DNA of 36,310 nucleotides from Mnemiopsis leidyi (GCA_000226015.1 JH152835.1:139520-175829), one strand, 5' to 3'; counted from the first letter of the stretch, positions 20,982 through 34,679 are shown. Numbers and translations: made by a program. The notes: generated from the letters alone by a model not told the origin.

Positions 20982-23900
20982 GCTGCACGTGGCACTCAGA
21001 CCAGTACACTAAGACAGATTGAAATATAAGCGTGCAGGAGGAAATGAGCGCTTTATGCAGTTTTGAGGCCGATAACTGTACTCATGGTGCCACTGTATGA
21101 CGCATTATTAACTGTAGTCGATCGACGCTAATGACCTTTCGGTTCGTAATTGTACTGTGTATGTTGGATCACTGCGAATACTGTTCTGTAGCTGGACCGG
21201 TTCGTGTTCTTACAACAGCTTGGGTTGCAACTTGCAGTGTTGATCAGAGAGATCTGCTCTTATTCTGCTCTTATTACTTGAGCTCTGACAATGATTCTGC
21301 ATTTATTATACCTGTAGATAGTTCGAAACACGTGCACGGGTTTAGATAAAATGGCAAGAGAACATTGTTTTATGAGCAGCAACGGCCAAAATACCTAATT
21401 ATGATTGTTTTATCTGACTTTCTGGACTGAGGAGATACTGTTGCTATTGTTTGCAATTACAGCCCGTACTTGAATTTGATATATCCGCGACGCACACTTT
21501 AAACTTCTGCGATATATATGTCTTTCAACTCTCAGGCTAGGCTCAATTTTGCCACAAGACAAAATCTTGTGAACCGTGCCATTCTCTGAATAACCGACGT
21601 CTGCTGTCCAGATTTGTACTTCACACCGAAGCCAACCCCGTTATAAATATGAAAGTCGATTATATCTACCTTAGATTCAGCTCCCTCAGATAACACATCA
21701 ACGACATCCACGCTGTTACTTCTTGCATCAATTAGATCACCTTAGTTCTGCCGACTTTCGGATAAACTCTCCGGAAAGCTCCCACGTGATTCTCGATTCT
21801 ATTAGCAGAATCAGGGCGGTTTAATTACAGGTAGCGAGGTGAGCTCTATAAAGATGCGATTTTCTTTTAATATCAGCACGTTGTCTTACCAACCTATTGT
21901 ACAAACCTGGGCTTTGTCAGCACCCATTGTGCTACATCAGAGTAGCTGCGTTTTGACGAGTTTTGCATCCAACAGGACATTCTTATAGTTGTACTGATAT
22001 TATAAATACCTACCTTTATTCACACGCCACTCTCCTAAGTCCTTTAAACAGCAGTTTCTCCCGTGTCGTGTTGTTCGTGCTGGTACACGAAGCGCCCCAA
22101 TCGGCTGAGTAATTGTCTCCTCTAAGTTGTGGCCAATATATCGCGTATTACTGCTAGTCCCCAATATTGGGTCTTGGTAGGTGCTATTCTGCTGTCTAGA
22201 TAATCAGGTTGATCTGTGTTTATGCCCTCAAGGCCGGTGTGTGACCCCTTGGCTGACTTGTTTATGGTATCATCAATCTTAATGTGGTTCAAGTGGTGGG
22301 GGAACCTACTTCAGGTCCCTATTTCCCAGGGGTATTGACCATATTCATGAGTGCACCTCTAAGAGCAAGACAGGTTAATGATGGATGTTGCTGATTCTCT
22401 GGCTGGTGCAGACCCGAAATCCTCTGAAACTGCATTTACTTGAGCGTTAGGCTCTCAAATCATCCTATCCAAACGATTAGACAATTGTTTCATGCACTCA
22501 GTGGAAGGGGGTTTGCCCGCGTAGACACAGATTGGGGTAGTATTAATTGGCTCCCAGCCCTCTAGCCTTATTGCGCCTACTAACACAGCCATTACTTAAG
22601 TTGTTAGTCGCCCTAGCAACATCTCTCTCTAGCTCTAGCGCACTCTCTCTCTATCTCTCTCTCTCCCCAACGTTGAACTTATTACTAAGCTCTGGACCGT
22701 CCAGGAAGTTTAAAATACGCAATTATACGTCCAACCTAGGTCTTTGTGTTGAATTGTCTTATTCCGCCATAGTTCAGCTTGCTCATTCGCCGGTCCAAGG
22801 ATCATACAAGAGTTGCCGGCAGGAGATGGTCGAGCATGTTTCAAATCTTGTTTACCCCTCAATTACCGTCTTTCTGACGATCTTCCGGGACTTATCGTCA
22901 ATTACTGTTTTCAATTAGCCTGAACGTGTTGAACGTACGCGTTCTGCATTTTGGGCTGGTCATTTTCCGTGTGTAGACCGTCACGTGAATGTAACACGTG
23001 ATGTGCCCTTTTCACCATACCTAACCCTCACTTCCCTCTTTCTGCAGTTCTTGGCACTTCCACTGAACGTCCACTTCTGTTCACGTCCATTTGTGTATAA
23101 CTTGTTTTGTGTGTTATTATTCTTACGAGTATTGCTTTATAGCCTTTCCTTGGCCATTTCCTTGGTAGAACTATGCGTCAAAACTCAAGTATTAACAAAG
23201 AGGCCCGTTAGAAAACCGATAACTGATTCACTGATGATATCGAGGACTTATGTAGAACTTTTGTAGAACTAAATCACAATTATCTTCGTCCGAGTTTAGT
23301 TGAGGCAGTCGTGCAATTTTCTTCTAAATTTAAATTGGAACATCATGCTTCCAATTACATATCACATAAAATGATGCTAATGCATGTTCTAAGTTTTGCT
23401 CTGGTTACCAATTGTATGGCTTATCAGTTATTAGGGGCAACATTTACTCGCCAAATTTGCTGGTAGCCATTGGGCTAACTTTCTTTTCATAGTGCTGCAT
23501 TCACAATAAGACACAAATAACAATTATTTTTCAACTGAACTTTAATTTGCTCGACTGAAGATTGATATGATGATCGGATATCTCGTCGTTAAGAAATATG
23601 CAGATATCAGTTTCTAACCACTCACAATAGCGGTTTAATACAAGCAGCTGCCAAGGATTCCTGGCGAAGAAAGCATAAAATTGTCTGAGTGCCCATCTGT
23701 AGGTTTAATTTGATTAATCGGGCTAACTTCTTTAACTCCACGTAAGATCAGCGCCATTGAATCATCAGCACCTATTTGATTATATGTTTGCATTGTTGAG
23801 CACGTTTTGTCGATAATTTTGGACAATTATTCCGGTAATTGACCTGGAAAAGCGTATGACCAGGTTATGAGCTGATTATATCAGAGAAAATGGAGCGTTA

Positions 23901-26900
23901 TTCAACGTGTAGCTGCCAAATTTCCTCGCTTATCTACGGCTAGCTTGTAAGGCTGACCGCAGCACTATTTTCATGGTTTGTACTGATCTGTCCATTTTCT
24001 GTACGCTGAGGCCATTAATTTGACATTCAATTTGACATTCAATTTGCTAATTTAAGACATTTCATGTCAACTTTACTCCACAATAAGTTGAGAAGGAGAA
24101 CTAATTATGTGAACTCGCTTAGATTTGTCGTGGGCACTACTAATTCTAAAGTTATCTCTACATTCTTTTCTTGTAATTAAAGTTTCGTGTATCTTAACTT
24201 GAATTCGGCTTCATGAAACCAAATATCATCATCCCACAATCTCACGATTATACCAATTCGACGTTGATGCACTGCTACGAAAAAAATGCCAACATTTTTC
24301 AGTTTGTCCCTGAAAATAGTTGCCAGCTGAGTTCCATACTTCATCTATTAGCCGACAAGCACTAAAAGAAGCAATATTCAGCTTCTCTACAACTGTTTAT
24401 GTTATTGTCAGTGGCTGAGTGCTTGTTATTTTTCTCTTGATATTTGAAGTAAAGCTGTGGCCTGTGCAGTGTGCAGACCATAGAGTAACGGTTGGTGGCT
24501 TATGGCCTGTATATTTTGTACTTATTTGTTTTATTTTGTGAAGTCAATAGATTTCGTTATGGTTTTGTTTAACCGAGATCTAAACACGCGCTTTAGCCTT
24601 TTTAGAGTTTTTTAATCTATAGCTGCGCCAGGACGTGACTAAAATACAAACTATTACTATATCACAATAATGTGATGATTTCTCATTATTATTATTATCA
24701 TCAACTTTCATTGTGTCCACAACTTATGCTATTGAATTGCATTTTTTATTCAATAGTGTACTGTAAGAAACGGGGCACTGATCAGACGAAATATCTTCGT
24801 TCCACGACCAAAAGTAGATTATCCTTTAACATTGCATGCGCATGTTTGATACAAATGTCAACTCCATAAATATTACAAGCATTCTCTGTCAAAGGATTCG
24901 ATTTCAATTAATTACGAATATCCTGAACGACAGATATAATAGGTTGCCGAGTTACGGTAGAATCCAAGTAATGGAGTAACGTAGGAACATTGACAATAAT
25001 GACAATCATCCCATTGTCCACCGTCCATTTCCAATCTCCACTCATCTTCCTCCCAACTTCATACTTGACTGCAAGACTGTAATTTGAAATTCCGGATGAT
25101 CCACGATATCCTGTATCGCTCTGTAGGTAGTTTATTGCGCTATTTGTCCACAAAAATGTTGATAGCTAATTAGGCGATCTTCGTTTGATCTGGCTCAATT
25201 TCTCACGTTGAGTTGTTGCAATTTTGAAGATAGATATATCTCGATATTTTATCGCGAACCGGCAACCGCCATAGCATTAGTACCCCGTGCTTCTAAATTT
25301 TATGCTCATCAACTCATGCTATAATTGCAATTTTATTAGATTAACGTTATCTATGCTCAATCTGGTGTCATCCAATAATGGGAGGGCAATTAGACCATTC
25401 TTTGATATCATTTCAGCAAATACATCTCAAAATCGAATAACAGCTTAATTTGCTTACGATTACATACCTTCGTTAACCTCCTCCCAGCAAATATATCTAA
25501 TATGTACACTGTAGTCTTGTCCGGTCTACCACAATATCTTACTTAATTAAGAGCGAGCCAGATAACAACTTAGATCTGGCGCGAAACACCACGTGTTACG
25601 GTGACCGTACTACTACCGGCAACTTACAAACTTATACAGATCATGGGTCCTGGCCTGAGGTCACTCCTTGGCTATTAGCACGGAGCACTTTCAGGATGCA
25701 GGCTTGTCGCTAATGCACGTGCTCTATTTCATTCTTGATCTAGGATTGCCTAAATGGCATGATCTTGGACAAACTTGTATGCCCTATGATGCTAAATATA
25801 GCTCTGCAACCTTATTTATTACTGCATGGCCAGTTAAATAAAAAAACCTGGTTTAAGAGCTCTCCTTTCAACTTCACGATGTGACCTCTAGTTGCACTAA
25901 CAATAGCTTGATGACAACGGTTTTTGACGGCATTTGTTCCTATAACGACATCCTGCCTTGTCTAAACCTAACTGAATATGTTTCCATGGAAACTCAACTG
26001 GTAGTGCAATGTGTTGATTGTTACATCGCTGTCACTCTCCCTCGCCGTGTCAACAATGATCGCATCCAATTTGCTTCATTGGGAGAACACTCTAGATTCA
26101 TTCTCCTGTCAGTTTGTACGCTGCGCTCCAAGTTGACATTTCCAATCTATACATTCCGCCTGATCACAATGTCCGGCAGTTAGTGTCTTCCTCGTCCGCT
26201 CTCTCATGTTTTGGGTAATTTCCGAATTCGTTCAGACAACGATGTCTAGAAAAGTTGGAACAGACGCTCTGCTATTCTGTACGTTTTAGATTTTGTGCCA
26301 AATAATTGCGGACATAAAACCCAATGTTTATTATAATAGATAAATTGTTATGCCATGTAATTTATAATTCATTGGTGATTGTCACCATTCCAGTTAGATG
26401 TTACGATATTGCGACACAAATATTCATGATCAATGAGCATTGAGCATAGTCGCTGTATCTAGATCTGAATACAAGGTTTAGCATTGCTCAAAAAAGGTGA
26501 GCCGTGCGTTAGTCTCATTTTCACCTACACTTCGCCACTTAATCATGACGACGGTTTCCACTAACCAATATTCTAGCCGATTTCAATGCCATATCCGGCT
26601 CTGCGGATCATCTTGCAGCAGGGATAGGACGCCCGACGTTTAGCTAATGGACAAGCTCGATGAATGACGAAGATGTGATTACACACTCTCCGCACTGGTG
26701 CTTGCAGGGAAATAGCACGTCCGAGTAATATTGCCTTGCTCATCTACTCCTCCATTTTCCCTCTTTCGCTCCTAGATAGCAAATGTACTGTGTTTTCTGG
26801 TAGAAGTACTTCTTAGTCACGACTAGACTAAGGCGCGGATACAATCAAGTTGCAGGTACTCAGTACTAACTCCAGGGTGCTCAGTAAAGGGTGCAGCCGC

Positions 26901-28122
26901 GTGCTCGTTGTCGTGTAACTCATGTGACCTTGGGGCTTTACTCTGCGTTTGTTCATCTTGGCAGGATTGCTCCCGTTTAATTAGCCGAGTATAATTTGGC
27001 CTTCTTCTTCACAGCGACCTGGCTAATGAGACGCTACAACTACGCTGCTACCAAGCCGGGTGCATATTCAGAATATTTTGTAGTACTGCTGGCATGTCAT
27101 GTCGATATTATCCTGCCACATACGACACCACCTAGCCGCTGCTATTAGTATGAACAGTTCCTGCAGGTATCTTGGTGGTCCACAGTTTCAGCTTCTAACC
27201 GTCCTAATTATGTTCTGGTTATCTAATGAAATACAGTTGGGTAAGCACCGTGTTTTGAGGCTCCATCAGGCGTAGTCTGCTCCTCCTGATTTCTTCACGA
27301 ATCTCTAACTAGGTTGTTGGTTTGTTTTTGGGCACGAAAACATTAGGTCTTTACCTGGCTCTGTCTTGGACTTGTAACTTTGATGAGGTTGGCACTGGTC
27401 TTGTCAAAATTAGGGCATGTTGATGTTCAAAGTTATTTAATGTTAGGCGCGGTAGATACTAAACTTAAAACAAATAGCTTGATATTAGGGTTAATTACTA
27501 TTAGAAAATTCAAGTAGACGATTGTTTCAAAATTAGAATACAATCAATGGTTTTGGTTATGTTTAGACATTCAGATCATTGAAGCAGTCCGAAGCTTTAG
27601 GCAATCCTCTAAGTCTACATCGATTTCTGTCTTCAATAAGTGAACGAATAAGCTCAATTAAAATGTCCAATTCAGTTGTCTAAGACTTTGCAAATTGTAT
27701 TTCATTGTCCAACATATATTTGTCTATGCAGCTTGAAGAGCTTAAAATCAATGTGTTTATCCATTGTGCAATTATTCGCCTGAAACTAAAGGATTTTTGC
27801 CCCTTATAGGGTCGCAAAATAAAATATGTTTAAAATATGTTTTTGTCTGAATGTCTGCTGCATTAAACTATCTACTGTAAGACGATTGTTTAAGTCATTA
27901 ATATTGGATATTTACTGTGCGCTAAGAAATTTATTTGCTTTAAAATGTGACTGCATATTTCACATCGTAAACCTGACAAGATCGCCATAAAGTCTTGCAT
28001 TTTAGGGCCTCTGAGAGTTCGTAGCCCTCAGAGTTAGGACCCCTTAGAGTTAGGACGCCTGTTAGTCGAGACACAGAGCAAATTAGCTATTATAATTCAA
28101 TTATATATGCTATATTATGATA

Positions 28123-28154
28123 ATCTCAATTATCAGGGATCTCAATTATCAGGG
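28123..28154 (+). repeat. 16-bp tandem duplication
   Basis: ATCTCAATTATCAGGG occurs twice in direct succession (28123-28138 and 28139-28154). Confidence 0.9.
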
Positions 28155-28564
28155 AACTCTGTATTTGAGAGGTGTCCACTTCATGCTTTTATTAATGGAA
28201 GTAAAGTTTCAAGTAAAAATTCTCTCCGACAGCACCCTGCACCATGCACCCTGCAATATGTATGCTCATAATTATATGCTGATAGAAGGATATGTTTTAT
28301 TCTATGCTATTGTATAATTAAAATGGGCTTATATATTTATATTGAATAGTCTTATGAGGCAGTGTTTAAGAGTTGCGTATAGTAAAAGTAATGATGAACA
28401 AGTAAGGGGAATTTTCTATACATATTTTATCTCTTAACTGCGAATGTTGCGTGGACGAGGAAAACTTCATCTTAAGATATTTGATTTTATGTGTTGCACC
28501 ATCATCAGTCTAAAGAACTTAAATTTAAGTTTGTAGTTTTGTAATAGTTAAAATAGTTGTTACA

Positions 28565-28658
28565 GTAGCTTATTTGTAATATGTAGTTTAACTTGTTGTA
28601 ATAGTAGCTTAATTGTAATAGTTTAAACAATTGTAATAACTGTAGCTTATTTGTAATA
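28565..28658 (+). repeat. Three spaced copies of GTAGCTTATTTGTAATA
   Basis: Copies at 28565-28581, 28604-28620 (one change) and 28642-28658, embedded in TTGTAATAG-rich sequence. The spacing is about 38-39 bp, so this is a decayed minisatellite of that period. Confidence 0.75.
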
Positions 28659-31166
28659 GTTCTTAACTATTAGAAAACTACAAATTGAATTCCGTTATTG
28701 AGACCGGAGATGATGTAGCACATTAAGATTAATTTTCAAATATGATTTACTAACATTACGTTGCGAAGTTTCATCAGCTTGTTTTGTCTGATTGCTCCTA
28801 AGTCTTGGGAGACAGAACTTATTCATGCACTATTGTATCATATAACACCAAAACAAAATGTACTGTCGGCTATGTGTATTTATTATGATCAGACAATAGA
28901 CATGCCCTTACGAATTGTCCGTACTGTAATACTACATATAATTAACTGTCATTCATTTTTCCTGCGTGTCGTCAATGCAATGTCATTCTTATCATGTAAA
29001 TAATAGTGTCACTTAATTAAATTTTTATAAGAATTGGAAAAAATGTGAAAAAAACAAAAAATTGCCCTCCTTGTTGTTGCCTCATTCTCGCTATGATAGC
29101 TGGTATTTCTTCTATTTTCGTTTTTAACCTGCTGTTATTCACAAAATTACTGGCCAGCTTTCATCAGATAATCTAAGCATTTAGCCCAGTTAGTTGGGTC
29201 ATTAAATTTTCGTTTAAGTTAGGTGAAGCCACAGTAATTTCATACATCGGATTTGTTTCACACGACACTTGGTTTTGCGTGAAAATATTTGTAGCCTGAT
29301 ATAGTCCAACTCAATTGGCTTCGACTAATGTTGCCTTCAGGCTACTCCTCTTTATAGTGTGTGTTTTTTGTATTGTTGGCAGAGGCGGCAGTATTCCTGA
29401 CGCCGTGTTGAATTCCAAGACGCTGTCGACTCAACACCCCCACATTTCCCACCTCTCCATGTGATAGTCTACTCTAGCTAATACATCTACATCAATACTG
29501 TTAGTCTTTCGGGTGACCCTTGTTGCGTTAGTTTACTTACTTTTTTACTTTGGTCGATCCTCGATCGTTAGTTTGATACGTTAGGTAATAGAGGTATTAG
29601 CGGCAGTTGTCTGTCCATGGCCTGTAGCTCAATGGAATGGGGTCAGGCTTTTATGTTCATTTTTACATAATTGCCATTTTGCTGATAAATCACCCAGTGC
29701 TAATGTTATATTCATTTTATTTTTCAGAATAGGAAGAATTTATTGTTGCCCAAAATGTCAATCTTATTATAATGTTTAAATAGAAGAATATTTTAAATAG
29801 AAGACTGCCAAAGCTTCACCTCTAACTTTGTATCAACTTGTATTGTATCAACTTTTACCGACATAAGTCCAACTCGTGACATTTCCCAGATCGATTACTG
29901 TTACCTAACGTACCAGATATTTCTGTAATTGAAGTAACTGTCCATCCTCACTCAGCTGGTGAAATGAAGGAGTGTTATGATCATGGCTAGTGGCTGGTCC
30001 CTGGTACCATCCTGCACCTACAATGAGCTGGGTCTGCTTCACCGTTACTCTTCCTTTTCTAATTCTAGGTAAGACTTAGAGTCTTTGTATTTTTCGTGTA
30101 TAGTACATCACATAGGCTTGCATAATCTACCGCCCATTGCTTTTATTAGATGTATATAGTTCGAGTCGAAATGACTGTTAATAGGCCAGAAGTCTAAGAA
30201 AAAGCACTTCGCTCTGAAATGAAATAGCAATTTAAGCATTACAACTTTTGTTCTGAAGCAAATCACAGCTGTGACAAAAATCAGGGAGGCAAATAGTTGG
30301 AAATAATGTAAATATCTGGGTTTTAATAACGATCAATTTTGTATATGCCCGCATTTAACTATATAGCCATAAAACATCAGCATTTTGACATTCTAGAGGA
30401 TAAATTCACCGATTCTGTAAAATAATTATGTCTGTTTTCAATCTTTGCCAATATTCCATAATAATGAATGATGAATGATGAATGATGCTCTAGGAATTCT
30501 ATGCTAGCACTAAGTAAATACTATTCGAATACTGGAATAATGCTACGCTAATACTATGCTAACACAATTCCTAAACTATGTGAAAAATTGATAAATGTTT
30601 TCTTGGGCGATGTTGGATTCCTGTTGCGATATCTGACCCTAATTCTTTGTGTCTCCGTTTCTAGGAAGCGCGGTTCTATCAGGTCACCTGACTTTAGGTA
30701 ACGTTGGGTTTGTTGCTTACGGTTATGTTTTAGCTACATGTATGTGACCGAAGCACGGCTTTATGGTTAAACTTCTGAGCAATGCATTGAATTGACACGT
30801 GACAGCTTTTTTCTTCTGTCGAAAGACTGAAAGCATTGAACATGATTTATTATTGTCAGAGATAGAGAGAGAATGCAAAATCGCATATTTTCCTCTTTGT
30901 GTAATACATACAGTATATACACCCTAATTACTACATACAATTACTACATACAATATTTTACGGATACACGTCTGCTATTATGCATTAGTCTCATTAGCTC
31001 ATTGTATTACTTACTTTTATTAAGCGATTGTGCAATGAATCACTGCGCATTGTTGTTTCGGGACAATTTGTCTTATATCTAAATTTCTCTGAAAAACAAA
31101 ACCTACAACTTGTTCATTTTCTTAATTTGAACATTCTGATTTAATTGACTGCACAAAATTGTGCAG

Positions 31167-34100
31167 GTTTTCTCACGAGAGCAGGTGACTCCGAAAGCGG
31201 GTACAAAGTTGAAAGCAAACTAAAGGACGCGGGATCGAACCCTGAAGTAGTTACCCCAAACCATACCATCACAGTCGCGGTTCTTACTGATATCAGCTCC
31301 TCTCTTTACTCGGTAATTGTTAAAACTTGTTCCAGCGAGTCACCAAATTATCTACAGGCATGCTACTGTCGAACAATATCTCCCGCCATACTCTAAACTC
31401 TAACTATTCACTTTCACACTTTTCACGCACCAACTATATGTACGCTAGATATGTACAATCTAACTAACGCTAGATATGTACTCTCTAACTAACGCTAGAT
31501 ATGTACACTCTAACTAACGCTAGATATGTACACTCTAACTAACACTTATTTTCTCTCCCCTAGACGACTGGATATGAAAATTTAGCCGCTGCTCGACTTG
31601 CCATCGAAGACATAAATGCTGACAAGTCGTTTTTACCCGGGTATCACTTTGATATGCTGTTCAAGGACGACGGCTGTGATATGGAAGTTGGACTAAAGGC
31701 TCTTACTAACGCCTACGACAACGATGAAAACAAGTAAGACCAAAGTAGGGCTAACTATAGTAGGTTTAAAGTAGTCCACTATAGTAGGGTTAAAGTAGTC
31801 CACTATAGTAGGGTTAAAGTAGTCCACTTTAGTAGGGTTAAAGTAGTCCACTTTAGTAGGGTTAAAGTAGTCCACTTTAGTAGGGTTAAAGTAGTCCACT
31901 TTAGTAGGGTTAAAGTAGTCCACTTTAGTAGGGTTAAAGTAGTCCACTTTAGTAGGGCTAACGTAGAATTTAAGTAGTCCACTATAGTAGGGCTAAAGTA
32001 GGGCTAAAGTATGGATTATTGGTTCTTCCATTAACGAGAAAACCTCGTGTTCGTAAGCTCTTTTTGTTCAACTCATGTTTACGAACATAAGTAAAAACCT
32101 GCCTACTATGAAATATTCTCTTCTTAATTTCAAATCAGGAAATACTTCAATCAAACCTCTGAGTGTAGGATAACCTACAATATTGTCCGCTCCAGGAAGA
32201 TAAACGCCGTGATAGGTATCTCCTGTTCGGTGGTGTGTGAGTTGGCGGGGTATCTCTGTGCTACAGATCAGTGGAACATACCCGTCGTCTCTCACTCCTG
32301 CTCCTCAGATGATCTCTCCAAAACCGACAAATATCCCACTTTTGCCAGGTATGTCTAGGTTTGTTGCCCAGACCTTGCTCTTATCCTGCCCAAAGCCATG
32401 CCCCATTCATTAACCAACCTTTCTCGAATATACATTATAATACATATTTATACAATTACGACTAATTGTGAAATCATCAGGTTGTCACTATCAGTATTCA
32501 AGTACACCAATGCCATCATTGCCGTCTGTAAAAAGTTCGAATGGACGAAAGTCGGCTTGATGGTCAACAACATCGATTGGTAAGAAACACGAACAATCAC
32601 TTGCTTGCTTGATCTTTAAAAATATTTAAACACCGCTCATATTTCTCTCGGTGTGATGGCATTCTGGCCGCCTCAGCACGGCGCGGCCGACGGCGCAGTT
32701 AAACAACAAACATTCTGTGGCGAGGTCCCGTACAGCAACTATGTCTTGTCAACTGTTTGACATGACCCGATTATAATTCTGTCTGTGGATATTGTATCCG
32801 GTATCTAGAAGTCGACATTCCGATGATAATTTAAACAGGTATGTGAAGACAGCAGGGAAGATGAAAGAACTCATGACGGACAAAGAAAAGAACGGAGTAT
32901 ACGGGATACAGGTATTTTTAGAGAAGTTCTACTACGACGACGAGGACGACGATGGCTCCATGGACGAAAGTTCCGATACATATAAGCTCCTTGTTGAGCA
33001 ACTCAATAGGATGAAGCAGAAAGTCAGAGGTTTATTCCAATATGTTTGTTGTCAACATGTTAACCTGAGAATTTCATTCTTTGTTTTGATCTATTTTTTT
33101 CGAAGAGTAGACAATTACTAGACGTAAATTTAAAGTAATCAAAATAGGCGAATGCAAGGATAAGAACTATATAATGACGATCGACTTATTATTAAACTAT
33201 TTCAGTTATAATCATCGTTGGTTACGCACGAGACATAATATTTGTGTTAAAAACAGCTAAAAAACAAGGGATGAATAATGGACATTTCGCATTCCTTACC
33301 CAGGAGTTCATTCAAGCAGATCTTAAGAAAGATGATAAAGAGTTAATCCAGTAAGTTTAGCCAGCCATTTCGAGGTCATCAAGAGATCTCAATTAAGCTT
33401 CTTCAATATACTTGCTCGACATGACTTACTTGATATCGCCCCTTTAAACTTTAAAAAGAATAAGAAATTCACTTTGTCGAAGTTGGTCCAAAATTTAGAC
33501 GGCAATTTTCTTTCCAGGTCAATCCAGGGTGTGCTGGATCTAGAACCCCTGCTCAATAAATCAGATCCCAATTACATCTCGTTTAGTGAACGGGTCAGAA
33601 AAATAGTTGATGAAAAACAGTATCCAAAAACGGGAAAAGACGTGGTATGTAAAAAATCTGTTTAGCCTGTGTTTCGAATTATGTTTCCTTTTGAAAGTCT
33701 AAACAATAATCATTTGGTAATGATTTTTAACTGAACACCTCATTTTGACGAGTCATTCCTCTTCAGAGTATTTTTCTGACTTACAGTAAAATTTTGACTG
33801 ACCGACTTTCGTACCCCAAAGTTGGGAATCTCGTTGCAAACTGGTCCGCCAGTTTTGCGTGACAACGATGCGTAGCTGTGTACTCGTCTTACGTCAACAG
33901 ATCCGTATTGGTCAAGGTTTTATCTTATCAAGCTGCTAATTTTAAACTGATGACAAACTCATTGAACTGGCTGTGACATTTTCATTCTGTTAGTTGGTTT
34001 GTAAAATATCGGAGAATAACTGTACGTGTTTGTACTGCCTCCAAATCTGCCAAGTTTTCTTGAGCCATATTAATTGCCTAATATATCTGATGTAATTTCT

Positions 34101-34370
34101 GCATATTTACCTATCAGAACACGTGAACAATCTAAATGTGAAACTACGAGAATTTTGTGGCTGTAATCAAAAGGAAGAAAAAGAGCACTAAAAATAGCTT
34201 GCCGAGATACATTGTCAACAATGACATCCCTCAGGCGAATTTGATCGCAGCTCAGATGTATGATGCAGTCTGGCTTTATGCCAAATCCCTAAAAAGAGCA
34301 GTCGACCAGAACTATGGAATCGAAGATGGTGAATGGCTGGTGGATTCCATGACCGGATCGAAGTGGAACG
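31167..34370 (+). CDS. ANF/natriuretic-peptide-receptor-like ligand-binding domain, partial
   Basis: Extracellular ligand-binding region of a receptor guanylyl cyclase-like or related ANF_receptor protein. Exons: 31167(or 31185 or 31274)-31312, 31564-31733, 32196-32348, 32481-32579, 32839-33029, 33206-33350, 33518-33644, 34235-34370; phases agree throughout. Landmarks: TITVAVLTDISSSLYS (first beta strand), GYENLAAARLAIEDINADKS, LPGYHFDMLFKDDGCD, INAVIGISCSVVCELAGYL, WNIPVVSHSCSSDDLS, YPTFARLSLS, FEWTKVGLMV, VRVIIIVGYARDIIFVLKTA, and AAQMYDAVWLYAKSLKRA ending at DSMTGSKWNG. This order and spacing match the GC-A/NPR ectodomain. The signal peptide, membrane span, kinase-like and cyclase domains are not in the window, so a class C GPCR-like receptor is not fully excluded. 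The last exon ends in phase 1 at 34370; its continuation is not found before 36310. Confidence 0.85.
31444..31543 (+). repeat. 25-bp minisatellite of branch-point-like units
   Basis: Four copies of GCTAGATATGTACACTCTAA followed by CTAAC, at 31444, 31469, 31494 and 31519, with minor changes. Each carries CTAACTAAC, resembling the animal/yeast branch-point consensus. The last CTAAC ends about 20 bp before the receptor acceptor AG (31562-31563), and a pyrimidine tract lies between. Confidence 0.9.
31744..31997. repeat. 24-bp minisatellite, about ten copies, next to a splice donor
   Basis: The unit is AGTAGGGTTAAAGTAGTCCA followed by CTTT (early and late copies have CTAT). It starts about 10 bp after the receptor donor at 31734. 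Because 24 is a multiple of three, the minus strand shows an open frame repeating DYFNPTKV; I regard this as a by-product of the repeat. Confidence 0.92.
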
Positions 34371-34679
34371 GTAAGACTTAAACTATCGCTGTTTTAACCA
34401 CTAGTGAAACTGGCACTGGCTGGATTAAGGTACAAAATAAAAGCTTCGTTGCGAACTGTTATCAAAGTCCGAAGTTCCGTCTTTCAGTCGAGAAAAACAT
34501 GACCATATAAAATGCCATTCATACAGGCATGAAGGTGATAGGTGGTTTTAAATTCCAATTTTATATTTGACTAAAACAAATGTATTCGCATCTACCAAAA
34601 AGCAATTATAATTTGATATTCGTGAAACCAAAAAAAAAAAAAAAAAACTTCTTTTTCTCTCCCCTAATATAATTTCCTG

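Larger units (their letters stand above)
19900..31140. other. About 11-kb intergenic region without a confident gene
   Basis: No exon here could be tied to a protein family. Open frames at 22547-22918, 22985-23266, 24908-25153 (minus) and 25881-26183 are short and unspliced, and their peptides match no family I know. The stretch about 21.5-27.3 kb is visibly less AT-rich than 28-31 kb. Exon-like pieces with splice borders include 20508-20577 and 29983-30068, both weak. Short repeats are listed separately. The 5' end of the receptor gene that begins near 31.17 kb may lie here. Confidence 0.6.

Noticed and set aside
22547..22918. 123-residue open frame rich in Leu and Ser
   Set aside because: It owes its length to a CTCTCT-type microsatellite (about 22620-22672) and shows no family resemblance.
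27016..27150. Open segment after CTTCACAG with two competing frames
   Set aside because: Both frames are open and neither resembles a family, so coding cannot be supported.
29612..29650. TAGCTCAATGG, a tRNA A-box-like sequence
   Set aside because: No B box or cloverleaf follows at the proper distance, so neither tRNA nor SINE is supported.
29983..30068. Possible first exon of the receptor (MASGWSLVPS, GTAAGA donor)
   Set aside because: No signal peptide, no evidence linking it to the exon at 31.17 kb, and the ATG context is ordinary.
31444..31543. CRISPR-like array
   Set aside because: The units are directly tandem without unique spacers and lie in an animal intron; it is a minisatellite.
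31693..31947. Minus-strand open frame repeating DYFNPTKV
   Set aside because: It is a translation of the 24-bp minisatellite, whose length is a multiple of three; it overlaps a real exon of the opposite strand and has no own start context.
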